Part shown: piece by piece, positions 1 to 8,351 of the stretch | How positions within the stretch are numbered: position 1 is the stretch's first letter | Layout of the letters: each line of letters starts with the position of its first letter | From: an uncultured Dyadobacter sp. | GTDB lineage: Bacteria > Bacteroidota > Bacteroidia > Cytophagales > Spirosomataceae | Length of the DNA: 64,000 nt | Assembly (NCBI RefSeq): GCF_946482605.1 | Contig: NZ_CAMLSE010000006.1 | Coordinates: 1 to 64,000 of the forward strand | Reading direction: 5' to 3' | Translations under genes and position numbers: made by a program | Notes under the pieces: model-generated | The model's input: the letters and a program-made list of their open reading frames with translations, nothing else | Database searches by the model: none | What the model was told of the DNA's origin: nothing

Positions 1-352
1 GGAATTACCGGCTCAAGTTGCCGGAACACTGGCTCTGTTTGCTCCGGAATATCCAACTTAGCAGGCTTTACGAAAAAAGTCAGGCGTTATTAGTTTTATC
101 AATACTACTCGAATACGTCACGTTTCGACGATTAGAGGCCTGGCATATCCTTATTTTAATGCTGAACCGCCGGTCAAATGTTTCAGTGTTGCAGCGTGGC
201 GAGAAATACCTTGCTGTATATAACTGTGGCAGCTCAAAAGGGGCGTAGGCCTTCATTCGATCCTATGCCCTAGATGTTTCAATTAAATTTCGTGATACAT
301 AGAAAAACAGCTCGAGCCGAAAGGCTCGAGCTGTTACGTAATGGAAATCAAA
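1..352. other. Gene-free left end
   Basis: I see no convincing gene here. A 76-codon open frame on the plus strand (18-248) has no recognisable motif and no partner. The stretch contains the terminator of the minus-strand pair to its right. Confidence 0.5.
306..335 (-). terminator. Rho-independent terminator with GAAA/TTTC loop
   Basis: A perfect 13-bp stem (306-318 with 323-335) closes a 4-base loop. Read on the minus strand it is followed by a run of T (TTTTTCT). It lies 18 bases past the stop of the DUF6520-like gene, so it should end the MauE-like/DUF6520 transcript. Confidence 0.85.
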
Positions 353-640
353 TCAACGTGAGGCTTTGTAAATATCCTGACCGCCTTGTCTATGAAGAGG
401 ATCACCCGAGTGGCCAGCTGTATATGCCTGTGCACAAACAGCGCCGTCATCCAAAGGACAGCCGAGGGTAGTTTTGGCACTAGCCCGGGTTCCCGTGTAA
501 GTACTGCTGTCAGAGATTCTCACAAAGTCGTAGTCCACCAGAGTCTTGTTAGTCGGTCTAACGCTTTGGTTTGTGAAGGCGCTAATCGTTAAGCCAGCCA
601 TGACGGCAAGGGCTGGTAACATGGTTTGGAATCTTTTCAT
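353..640 (-). CDS. DUF6520-like small exported protein
   Basis: This encodes about 95 residues. The start at 640 (MKRFQTMLPALAVMAGL) is preferred over an ATG ten codons upstream because it gives a clean signal peptide with a hydrophobic core followed by small residues. The mature part is short, polar and has two cysteines about six residues apart (TLGCPLDDGAVCA), the pattern of the DUF6520 family common in Bacteroidota. Function is unknown. It lies 99 bases downstream of a MauE-like membrane protein on the same strand, an arrangement I associate with this family. A hairpin terminator follows. The family call rests on overall pattern only. Confidence 0.6.
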   Translation of the reverse strand: MKRFQTMLPALAVMAGLTISAFTNQSVRPTNKTLVDYDFVRISDSSTYTGTRASAKTTLGCPLDDGAVCAQAYTAGHSGDPLHRQGGQDIYKASR

Positions 641-739
641 TGTCGTAAATTTAGAGTGAAAATGGAACATTTAGGCTGAACACTGTTCAGCATACTGAGC
701 CTGCTCGGTCTGGGATCCGGATCGACCAAACGTAATGGT

Positions 740-1207
740 TTATTTACTTTTGAAGGCGCACCTCCTTTCCTTTAGATTTAAAACAATACCGCTCACTGCT
801 AAGGCACTAAAAAAAAGATTGAAAAGGACGTGTTGCCACCAGTTAAGACCGTTAATGGGACCTCCACACGCGCATGGTAGGTCATGAAAGCTAACCAGCA
901 TCCATCCAATGTAGAGTGTGAAGCAAAACAATGCACAAACTGACAGAAAGAGACCGATGTATTGGGTCTTCCTGATAAAGAGCATGCAGGCAATAAGAAG
1001 CTCACCGCTAGGAAGCAACCAAGTCAACGGAATTGATAGCCATTCAGGGATTGGCTGTGTTTGCATTTGCGATCTAAATGTGCTGAAATCAGCAATCTTA
1101 CTTGTCGCCGTGAAAACCCATAGCAGAATTAAAAATGAGCTAATAGTTGGCGTAGCCATGTTTGCCAACTTGTATTGATCAACCTCTTTATCCTTCGTTG
1201 TTTGCAT
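740..1207 (-). CDS. MauE/DoxX-like redox-associated membrane protein
   Basis: A 155-residue membrane protein with four hydrophobic segments at roughly residues 20-37, 58-78, 84-108 and 127-145. The motif HDLPCACGGPI before W-W-QH-x-LFN is typical of Bacteroidota MauE-type proteins, whose paired cysteines are thought to take part in thiol redox transfer in the envelope. A second start at 1159 (MATPTISSF) would bring the first membrane segment closer to the N terminus and may be the true one. The DUF6520-like gene lies just downstream and probably shares its transcript. The substrate is unknown. Confidence 0.65.
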   Translation of the reverse strand: MQTTKDKEVDQYKLANMATPTISSFLILLWVFTATSKIADFSTFRSQMQTQPIPEWLSIPLTWLLPSGELLIACMLFIRKTQYIGLFLSVCALFCFTLYIGWMLVSFHDLPCACGGPINGLNWWQHVLFNLFFSALAVSGIVLNLKERRCAFKSK

Positions 1208-1786
1208 TGTGCGGAAATTGAAAAACTTCTGTTTGATGGGACAATAAGGTATTTTTCTAAACTTGGATAGGCGGAAAAAAGCGAAAGAGTTTTGATGAAA
1301 TACTGAATTCTAATATTGGATTTTGAACATGCGACCCAAATATTATATTAATTGATGATTGGGTCATCAAAATCTAATTATTAGCTAGCGTAAGTATTGC
1401 CAAACAAATTTCGCTATTGAGTGGTGATCTACACGTTCGATTTCCCGACGAAATGTCTTCGATTTTCCGACTGTTGAATGATGCGACCGCTCGAGCATTT
1501 TATATGAATAGTTATTTCGGAGTGTTGCTTGGATATCGTAGGCATGCACGACGACCAGCGGAATAGTTTTTCGAGCAGTAATTTCTGATTATCAGTTGAT
1601 ATTTAAAAAATGCTGCGAGTTTGTCGTTGAGATTCGAGCGTGTTGACTGACAATCGTTCGACGGCCCGTTCGGTCTTAATTAAGAACTGTTGAGCATGGA
1701 TTGGCACCCGTATGTTGAGTATTTTAAGTTGTTGATGAATCCAATAAGGTTTGGTGTTTTAACGGCTACCGGTAGTGCTTGCCCTT
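1208..1786. other. Intergenic stretch, no gene seen
   Basis: About 580 AT-rich bases upstream of the MauE-like gene and downstream of the AraC-type gene. Stops are frequent in all frames. It should hold the promoter of the MauE-like pair, but I cannot point to a clear TTTG/TAnnTTTG pair. Confidence 0.5.
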
Positions 1787-2785
1787 CTATGGGAGGTTTA
1801 GAGATAGATTTCTGTATTGTGACACAGCTATGGTGGGCGTCATGTTAAAATGGGCGCGAAATTGCGTGCTAAAGCTTGATGCATTATTGTAGCCCAGGCG
1901 CTCGGCGACCAGCATAACCGGCATTTGTTCTTGGGTTAGCAATCGGTGGGCTTCTTGCATTTTAACTTGATTGATATATTTCTTCAAACTAACCCCAAAG
2001 ACAGATTTAAATGCGCGGTTTAAAGTGTCTGAATGTAGGCTGTAACGTTCGGCAATTTCACCGACAGTCAATATCGCTCCGAACTTCACATTTTCGTCAA
2101 TGTAATCTTTGGCGTAAAATGTCTTTTCTGGTGTCGTTAGCATGCTGCTGCTGCCGTTCGGTTTCAATTGGGTGATAAGTTGCAGAACAAGCCAGTGCAA
2201 CACGGATTGTAACCCCAGACCTTTTTTTGCATCGGCCTTGAGCCGGATAAAATCATCAATTATCCCTGGATTAATTTTTCCGAAAGTTACGCGAATATTA
2301 TCTATACTTTCATCTCTTGAGGGTTGTAGGGAAGATATGAGCGTTGGAAATTCTTTGGAAAGCTCTATCAAAAATGGTTCCGTTAATGAAAAGCAATAAA
2401 AGACTGTCAGTCCGGCACCCATAGATATCTTGTAGCGTTTGGCGGGTAAATACAATTGGATCAACCTGTGCTGGCCAATACTTATTACTTTACGTTGTTT
2501 GTCAAACTCACAGCTTAATCTTCCTTTGGCGACATAAAGAAATAGCGCACTTGGTATGTTGATTTCCAGCACCCCAAATATGGGTTCGATCGTTTTAGAC
2601 ATGAAGAGCCAGGTTGTGATCTGTACTCCTTCCACCTGCTGCTTAGCAAGAAACCCTTCGGGCCATTTGGTCACCCTTGCCGGAGCGTTTTCTATCAGGT
2701 ACTGCCGGTGTGACCGAAGTTCCTCAATCTCACTAGCGATCGAAGAAAACTGGGCCGTGAGCTCAATTGTAATTTCTCTTTTCAT
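1787..2785 (-). CDS. AraC-family transcriptional regulator
   Basis: About 332 residues from the ATG at 2785; an in-frame ATG at 2803 would add six residues. The C-terminal ~100 residues form the double helix-turn-helix of AraC/XylS regulators. The first helix region is GEIAERYSLHSDTLNRAFKS, followed by FGVSLKKYINQVKMQEAHRLL, and the second contains VAERLGYNNASSFSTQFRAHF. The N-terminal two thirds are a Bacteroidota-type sensing domain with no identified ligand. The neighbour at 2813-4015 lies upstream on the same strand, 27 bases away, so the two may be cotranscribed. The target genes are unknown. Confidence 0.85.
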   Translation of the reverse strand: MKREITIELTAQFSSIASEIEELRSHRQYLIENAPARVTKWPEGFLAKQQVEGVQITTWLFMSKTIEPIFGVLEINIPSALFLYVAKGRLSCEFDKQRKVISIGQHRLIQLYLPAKRYKISMGAGLTVFYCFSLTEPFLIELSKEFPTLISSLQPSRDESIDNIRVTFGKINPGIIDDFIRLKADAKKGLGLQSVLHWLVLQLITQLKPNGSSSMLTTPEKTFYAKDYIDENVKFGAILTVGEIAERYSLHSDTLNRAFKSVFGVSLKKYINQVKMQEAHRLLTQEQMPVMLVAERLGYNNASSFSTQFRAHFNMTPTIAVSQYRNLSLNLP

Positions 2786-2812
2786 AATAGTGAAATTGAC
2801 CACAGAAGTGAA

Positions 2813-4015
2813 TTAATATAGTTGTACACAATTGATTACTTTTTGTAGAACTGCAATCAAAACCGTTTTGTCTTTATTCTCTGCTTGATAGGATCTTTTT
2901 CTTAAACTGTCCCATGATAGATTATTTTCTTTGGTCGAGGCTAGGAACGGAACTATGGTTCTAAAAGCAAATTGGACGGATTTGGTGTGTAAAACCCCCA
3001 CATCTACGGCGGCCCGTAGAAGGATGGCAATTTGGTCCGCATTAAGTGATAGACGTATTTTGCTAGCTACGCCTTCAGAATTTTCAATCATAGAAAGCTC
3101 ATAGGGACTTATCTGGAATTGATATTTCTTCTCCAAGAAGCCTATTTCCTCCGCAAACCAGTTGTCTATTACTTCCTTGACATCAGCATAATTTGGATTG
3201 AGCTTTACCCCAGATTTTTTATGCATTTGATTGAATTCTTTGTAGCTCAAAAGTAGTTCCTCCAGTTTTTCAGATAATGAATCGAAGTGTTTAACTTTCT
3301 CAGCGACCCTTTGCGTATAATACTCCAGGAATGCCTTTTTATTATAGTTCTGGTAAATCAAAAGGGCGGTGACTGCCTTTCTAATATTTCTTTCCGGTTT
3401 CAGAGATGAAATTTCCTCCAGGCCCTTTATTAGCTGTTTTTTATAAAGCATTTCCCGGAAGGTCACTTTACGGTCGTCGAAGCCATTGACGAAATCATAT
3501 AATGTCTCAAACACGAGATTAGACAATGTCTTATCTGCAATCCGCCTCGATATACGTGCTTTTAATGTATTTAGACGCTGCTTTAGCTCCGTTCTTACAG
3601 CTAAAAGGTAAGTGACAGGCACTCTTTGATCGAGTCCAAGATACTTGGCGAAGTGGGTTTCAATGAAATGGAGCAAATCTTCTAAACAACTGATCATGGT
3701 CTTGCAAACATGTCGAAACTCAGGGTTGTCCACTTGGAGATGATCATAGTTGAAGTGTGCCCTGTCGAGCAGAATAATTAATGCAGAGTAATATTGGCGG
3801 ACAACAAGTTGTATTTCGGTCTTAGTGGTTATGCCAAATACCAAGCCCTTCAAATGCGACTGTAGTTTGTCGCGTTCCTGATCGGCAATTTTGATAATTT
3901 CATCATATCCGCTGTTATTGAAATGCAATGCTCCCGACTCTTGGGGGTTTAGCGTTGTGTTGACAGTTAGGTCAAGCCATTCAAGGGTGTAGCTACGAAG
4001 CATAATAATTAACAT
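2813..4015 (-). CDS. Conserved-looking protein of unknown function, helix-rich
   Basis: A 400-residue, soluble, charged and apparently all-helical protein without a signal peptide or membrane segment. A second ATG at 4003 is possible. I do not recognise a catalytic motif. The C-terminal ~90 residues (LSLNADQIAILLRAAVDVGVL, then SWDSLRKRSYQ) resemble the tail of proteins found beside mobile-element genes in Bacteroidota and are loosely like RteC, but the match is by impression only. It precedes the AraC-type gene on the same strand. Codon use is AT-rich like the rest of this island. Confidence 0.55.
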   Translation of the reverse strand: MLIIMLRSYTLEWLDLTVNTTLNPQESGALHFNNSGYDEIIKIADQERDKLQSHLKGLVFGITTKTEIQLVVRQYYSALIILLDRAHFNYDHLQVDNPEFRHVCKTMISCLEDLLHFIETHFAKYLGLDQRVPVTYLLAVRTELKQRLNTLKARISRRIADKTLSNLVFETLYDFVNGFDDRKVTFREMLYKKQLIKGLEEISSLKPERNIRKAVTALLIYQNYNKKAFLEYYTQRVAEKVKHFDSLSEKLEELLLSYKEFNQMHKKSGVKLNPNYADVKEVIDNWFAEEIGFLEKKYQFQISPYELSMIENSEGVASKIRLSLNADQIAILLRAAVDVGVLHTKSVQFAFRTIVPFLASTKENNLSWDSLRKRSYQAENKDKTVLIAVLQKVINCVQLY

Positions 4016-5131
4016 GGGTTAATAGGAGTAATGAGTTACTGGAAAACTAAATCGAAAAGCGTGGTCAGATCGGGTACGGACCGTTGTTGGTCAGCAATGG
4101 TCCGGACTTTGGCTGTAAATAGTTAGTAAGCCTACTGCTGTACAGGGAAAAGGCACCTGATAATTTCATTGTTGTTTTAGCTCGCTGGCGGCGTAACTTT
4201 AAACACCAATATTTGGAATTTTTAGTTTCTTGGACCGAACTAATTAGGAGGGAGCAAAGGGATTCTTCTCGCTCACCGGCAGAGCCGAGATGGGACTGCT
4301 ATTGGTTGGAAAGGTTTACCGCAAAACCACAGAGCGAAGATGGAAGCAGGAATTGGTAAGCCGATTTGACAGTGCACTCAGAGCATGCCTATTCAATTGA
4401 GAAGCATTACTTGTACACTATCGTGACGAGCAAGACCGTTTTCTTGGCAACTTTTTGGTGTTGAATCACAGCTCGGCCCCGTTCTAGATCAGTTGTAAGT
4501 ACTTTTGACTGTTTCATAAATATGCTTGTTTTTACCACACGAATATCAGCCAAAATACAGGTGCGTGTTTTAATGGATTAACATCACAACATGAAACTGT
4601 GGTTCCCTAAGATAGGCTTTACCGTTGGCAGGCTTTGTGTGCAATCTGATACTTTCAATTAATAGATCTGATTTCTAACATTATTTACAAAGCTGCATCC
4701 AGCGGACTACTTTTTCAAAATTTTTCGGTCAGTCTCCTGGTTTATTCGACATGCGCGCATTGACGGAGTGAATTGTAGTTTTTTACGACGCTCATTATTG
4801 AGCTTTTCCGTCTGGCTTCGGCCTATCCTAGATTGGCGTTGTTGCACCATAGTTGACGAAACGCGCTGCCGTGATACTGCCATAGTACCAGTTGCCGGCG
4901 GCCCAGTGCGAATGCCAAAATAGCCAGCCGGTACAAGCGGAATATAAGCGACGGACTCTTTACCGAAAACATCGTTGTCTAAGCTTTGTCAAATTGTGGT
5001 GCACTGCATACGTCGAGGTGTTGAGTCGTGAACCTGAACGCAGCATTCCAGAAACATCAGTTGGCTGAGCGAGTCGGTGATTTCGAGTATGCGCCTGCGT
5101 TTAGCCGTATGTAATTCAGAGTAGTTCATCT

Positions 5132-5182
5132 GGGCCGGGCGAGCGATGGGATGACTCGCTCGGACCACCCTTTTCCCGGCCC
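5132..5182. repeat. Nested imperfect inverted repeat
   Basis: The outer arms GGGCCGGG (5132-5139) and CCCGGCCC (5175-5182) are perfect complements. Directly inside, CGAGCGA (5140-5146) pairs with TCGCTCG (5156-5162). A 12-base bulge separates the two right-hand arms. The GC content contrasts strongly with the AT-rich surroundings. It could be a folded RNA, a palindromic repetitive element or a terminator without T tract. Confidence 0.5.
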
Positions 5183-5939
5183 GCCATTATTCTTCCAGCT
5201 ATTGGCTCACCAGTCGCGATGTGCTGTCGGCCGAGGCTATAATATGTAAATACAGCGCTCCGCGGCATTCGCTACGGCCCTTCCCGTGGCAGCGAAGCGG
5301 AAAACTACCCGAGGTATGGAACGTGGCTGGCAGCAAAATCACAAATGGCTTTCAACTATTACTCACATTTCGGTCTGGCTATCGCATTTGACTTTTCAAG
5401 AATCGTCTTTATTGAACCTTCTTTGGTCGTTACATATTGGTCGGTAAACACAAAGCTGCCTAGTGCATTCAGAGGCGTTGACCCGAAAAGTAATTTATGC
5501 TTCCTGGGTTAGCCCGGCCTGCCTATAGGTTTAAATTCGGACATTCAAGACTGTATATCGCGTGGATACAACGGTAGCATGTCCCGGGCTTATTAGCATC
5601 CTTGATGCAGCCCAAGGTGTTTACAAGCATCATAAAGCGAAATTGGAACAATGCTATAAAAATAGTGGAAGCGTATTTAAGACGATCGCTCAAAGAATCT
5701 TGATCGCTTACTGCGACGATAATTGGAATCTATCCGGCCACGTATTGTGCATCTGAGAGATGTAAATCTAGTAAATAAGGACGTTGCAGACGAGTGCATT
5801 TTTTGAGTTTCGCCTTCTTTTAACACATCACCACCGCCAGGCTCGCACCCTTGATTGGTGGCCCAGTTCAAGCATAGACTCAGGATCGCCAAAACGGACC
5901 CACTCAGGAGCATCGGAAACAAAATAAAGTAAGAAACGC

Positions 5940-6060
5940 GAGGGGGGGCCAGAGCTATACTCTAAACCGTATAGCAACTCGGGAGGGCTAGACTCTGCGC
6001 CCGGAGGTGGCTACAAACCCAAAAAGCCTCGCCACCTTCTCAGGTATTGAGGCTTTTTAC
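5940..6060 (+). ncRNA. Candidate small RNA or attenuator-like leader
   Basis: Several stems follow one another. GCTATAC (5954-5960) pairs with GTATAGC (5969-5975), and GGGC (5985-5988) pairs with GCCC (5999-6002). Next, GGTGGC (6006-6011) can pair with GCCACC (6031-6036), which sits in the loop of the final stem 6021-6030/6049-6058. The last two stems overlap and exclude each other, as in attenuators. No gene follows on the plus strand before the convergent kinase gene, so a free small RNA is the simpler reading. The strand and the 5' end are uncertain. Confidence 0.35.
6021..6058 (+). terminator. Strong bidirectional-type terminator
   Basis: A perfect 10-bp inverted repeat, AAAAAGCCTC (6021-6030) and GAGGCTTTTT (6049-6058), around an 18-base loop. 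T runs occur on both strands. No annotated gene ends next to it, which is why a non-coding transcript is suspected upstream. Confidence 0.75.
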
Positions 6061-6305
6061 TCAGGGTGCTTTCAGCGGGAGATGTTGCAAGTCGTGCCGC
6101 TTGTAGTCTCTGTACTTTTGCAGGCGGATTGATTGACAGTCGTGTCTAATCTTGCAACAATGAATTTTTTAAGCAACCCCGGCGTTAGTCCACTTTTCGT
6201 TTTCATAGAGGTATTTAAATTTAGGTGACCGTGTTTTGCTGCTCAAATTAATAGTAGTGTTACCTTAAAAATAAAATTTTTCGTTGATGTTGTCCATAAA
6301 CCCAG

Positions 6306-7463
6306 CTAACTGGGGAGTTTTCTCGATAACGGGACTTGCAACTTGATCGAGAATAGCGTTGAGCTCTGTTCTATTATCAGCTCGTGAGTTGCCGGAAAGT
6401 ATAACTGCAGTGCTCTCTTTAGATTCATCAACCCTAAACCCCCTTGTTTTTTGTGAACGTTACTTTTCGGCGGTTTATCAATGGGAATGCTGTTGGTGAC
6501 CTGAAAATGGAGTCTTTCTTCGCACACATCACTGGTAATCTCCACGCAAGAGCGTTGTGTTGTCGCGTGTACGCTGTGCTTAAAAGCATTTTCGACAAGG
6601 GTGATCAACATAAGGGCAGGGACTTGATAATGCGTATTCACACTCCCTTTCTTTGTGAAATTAATCTCCGCGCGTTGAGAAGTACGTAAAGATTCCAGCT
6701 CAACATATTGCTCAATATAGTAAAGCTCACTGTCAAGAGGAATGAAATCCTGGCAGGCTTCATACAAGGAAAAGCGAATCAGCTCGGCTGCCTGCGCTAT
6801 ATAGTTGGCGGATGCTTTGGACACGGACCTGATTTCGGAGTGAACCGAATTTAAAAGATTGAATGTGAAGTGAGGTGCGAGTTGTCCTCTAAGGGTATTG
6901 AGTTCGGATTGGACTTGATTTTTTTGGCGGATAATTTCCTCGATATCCTGGCTGACACCATACTTAATCATTTTGATTCCGATGGGCAGTATTAAAAGTT
7001 GCATTTCAAGAAGATCGTAGGTGAAGACCAACCAGTCCTTCCCGTTTTTTAGCGATATGGGAATGAGGTACAATTTACCGAGGACTGGAAAATTCCCCGG
7101 CAAGTGCTCAAGCCCGATCGCAGCTTGAAAATACTGGTACAACGATAAGGTCACCATGTGCTCGGCAAGAAAGGCGCTCAGAAATAGGACGAGGAAAAGA
7201 ACAGCTCCTTTCAATACCTTTTTGCTGATTCGATACGACATCTGCATCAAATAGAATATGGGGATGTACCGCCCATAGTAAAGAACATTGACCCAGATCA
7301 GCTCAGAATCTTTGAGGCGGTCACTAAAAGCCGGGATGAAAAATAGAAGGTGATAAAGAATGAAAAATCCCCAGAACAGCATGTGAATTAAGACCCTTTT
7401 TGCTTGATTATCTGGGAAAAGTAGCTTCCTGTAGCTATATAGATTTTCGGTCAAAATTCTCAT
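6306..7463 (-). CDS. LytS/YehU-type sensor histidine kinase
   Basis: A 385-residue membrane kinase. Four hydrophobic segments lie in the first ~150 residues, followed by another near residue 160. The His_kinase domain motif QLAPHFTFNLLNSVHSEI, with the phospho-accepting histidine in PHF, lies near residue 205. An HATPase module carries the N box LVENAFKHS and the glycine-rich GGLGLMNLKR. It starts 2 bases after the stop of the LytTR regulator 7466-8191, so the two form an operon with the regulator first. Its place next to the LanB gene suggests, without proof, that it controls the lanthipeptide locus. Confidence 0.9.
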   Translation of the reverse strand: MRILTENLYSYRKLLFPDNQAKRVLIHMLFWGFFILYHLLFFIPAFSDRLKDSELIWVNVLYYGRYIPIFYLMQMSYRISKKVLKGAVLFLVLFLSAFLAEHMVTLSLYQYFQAAIGLEHLPGNFPVLGKLYLIPISLKNGKDWLVFTYDLLEMQLLILPIGIKMIKYGVSQDIEEIIRQKNQVQSELNTLRGQLAPHFTFNLLNSVHSEIRSVSKASANYIAQAAELIRFSLYEACQDFIPLDSELYYIEQYVELESLRTSQRAEINFTKKGSVNTHYQVPALMLITLVENAFKHSVHATTQRSCVEITSDVCEERLHFQVTNSIPIDKPPKSNVHKKQGGLGLMNLKRALQLYFPATHELIIEQSSTLFSIKLQVPLSRKLPS

Positions 7464-7465
7464 GG

Positions 7466-8191
7466 CTATTTTTTCGGTTTGGTTAACTGCTTGATGATCA
7501 GGTCTCTGCTCCCCCGACTTGAAATTCTAAATTCTTTACTATTGACCATTGTGACCATATTTCCCTCAATGGATCTGATGGCATAACGATTCACAATATA
7601 CGAGCGATGAATACGGATGAATTGTTCAGCAGGTAGCTCCCCGAGAAAACCCCTAATGGTGTCATATTTTACTATCATGCCCCCCTTATGGTAGATTTTG
7701 ATGTAGTCGCCCATGCCTTCTATTGCAAAAATGTCATTCAGCTGAATCTGGAGCATCTTGGTGCCTGTCTTCACCCAAGTATATCCTTGTTCCTCTGAAC
7801 TCGGAGTGGGTTGGACTGAAATCAGCTGGCTTGACTCATTTCTTGTTTTTTGGACCGCTTGCAGAAAGCGGCCAGCTGTAATGGGCTTTAGCAGATAGTC
7901 AGTCACAGCGTGATCAAACCCTTCCAGGGCGTATTCTCTGTAGCCCGAAGTTATGATCAAATGTGGCCGAGGAGTTGGCAGGAGTGGAATTAACTCCAAA
8001 CCATTTATTGCGGGCATATTTACATCCAGAAAGACAATTTCTGGACTGAGCTTTCTGATGATATCAACTGCCTCCACGACATTGTAGCAGCTTGCAACAT
8101 GTTCAAGCCAGTTGAACTGCTCAATGAGTTGAATCAATGCTTTGTGTGCCGGAGCTTCGTCGTCGACAATAACACATTTACTTTTGATCAT
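7466..8191 (-). CDS. LytTR-family response regulator
   Basis: About 241 residues from the ATG at 8191 (MIKSKCVIVDDEAP); further ATGs at 8206 and 8218 are possible. The receiver domain has the acidic pair VDDE and the phospho-acceptor in VFLDVNMP. The C-terminal LytTR DNA-binding domain spans roughly residues 140-240 and contains FIRIHRSYIVNRYAI. It is the partner of the kinase that follows with a 2-base gap. LytTR proteins bind direct repeats upstream of targets; none was identified here. Confidence 0.9.
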   Translation of the reverse strand: MIKSKCVIVDDEAPAHKALIQLIEQFNWLEHVASCYNVVEAVDIIRKLSPEIVFLDVNMPAINGLELIPLLPTPRPHLIITSGYREYALEGFDHAVTDYLLKPITAGRFLQAVQKTRNESSQLISVQPTPSSEEQGYTWVKTGTKMLQIQLNDIFAIEGMGDYIKIYHKGGMIVKYDTIRGFLGELPAEQFIRIHRSYIVNRYAIRSIEGNMVTMVNSKEFRISSRGSRDLIIKQLTKPKK

Positions 8192-8351
8192 ATTACTTTT
8201 TTCCATTTCCGTGCACATTTAGTAGAGTGATTTTGACCTGGTGAAAGGACAGCGTAGGGAAGCTCGACTGGCCGACGTGGAACAGACACTATTACAAAAT
8301 ACTGATTCTGAGAACAAAATCAATGGATTTAAGGGCCAGTTTTTTGCTTTA

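Larger units (their letters stand above)
4016..6305. other. Long gene-poor region with structured elements
   Basis: About 2.3 kb without a convincing protein gene. Frames are interrupted every few tens of codons on both strands. Two short frames (5562-5756 plus; 5677-5922 minus) have no recognisable content, although the latter begins with a signal-peptide-like stretch. The notable content is a nested inverted repeat at 5132-5182 and a set of hairpins ending in a strong terminator at 5950-6058. The region may contain decayed genes or undescribed small RNA. Confidence 0.5.

Noticed and set aside
2910..2925. ACTGTCCC word like the two-block promoter
   Set aside because: It lies inside a coding sequence and is not followed by ACTCTG at the right distance.
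5562..5756. 64-codon plus frame with several cysteines, considered as lanthipeptide precursor
   Set aside because: The leader lacks the Lys/Leu-rich pattern, cysteines are spread over the whole length, and the upstream context has no promoter I can see.
5677..5922. 81-codon minus frame starting with a signal-peptide-like stretch
   Set aside because: The later half is arginine-rich and non-protein-like; no family or partner is visible. It may be the remnant of a gene.
6021..6058. Attachment-site or tRNA-end reading of the terminator
   Set aside because: No tRNA body precedes it and no integrase or second copy of the sequence is in the window.
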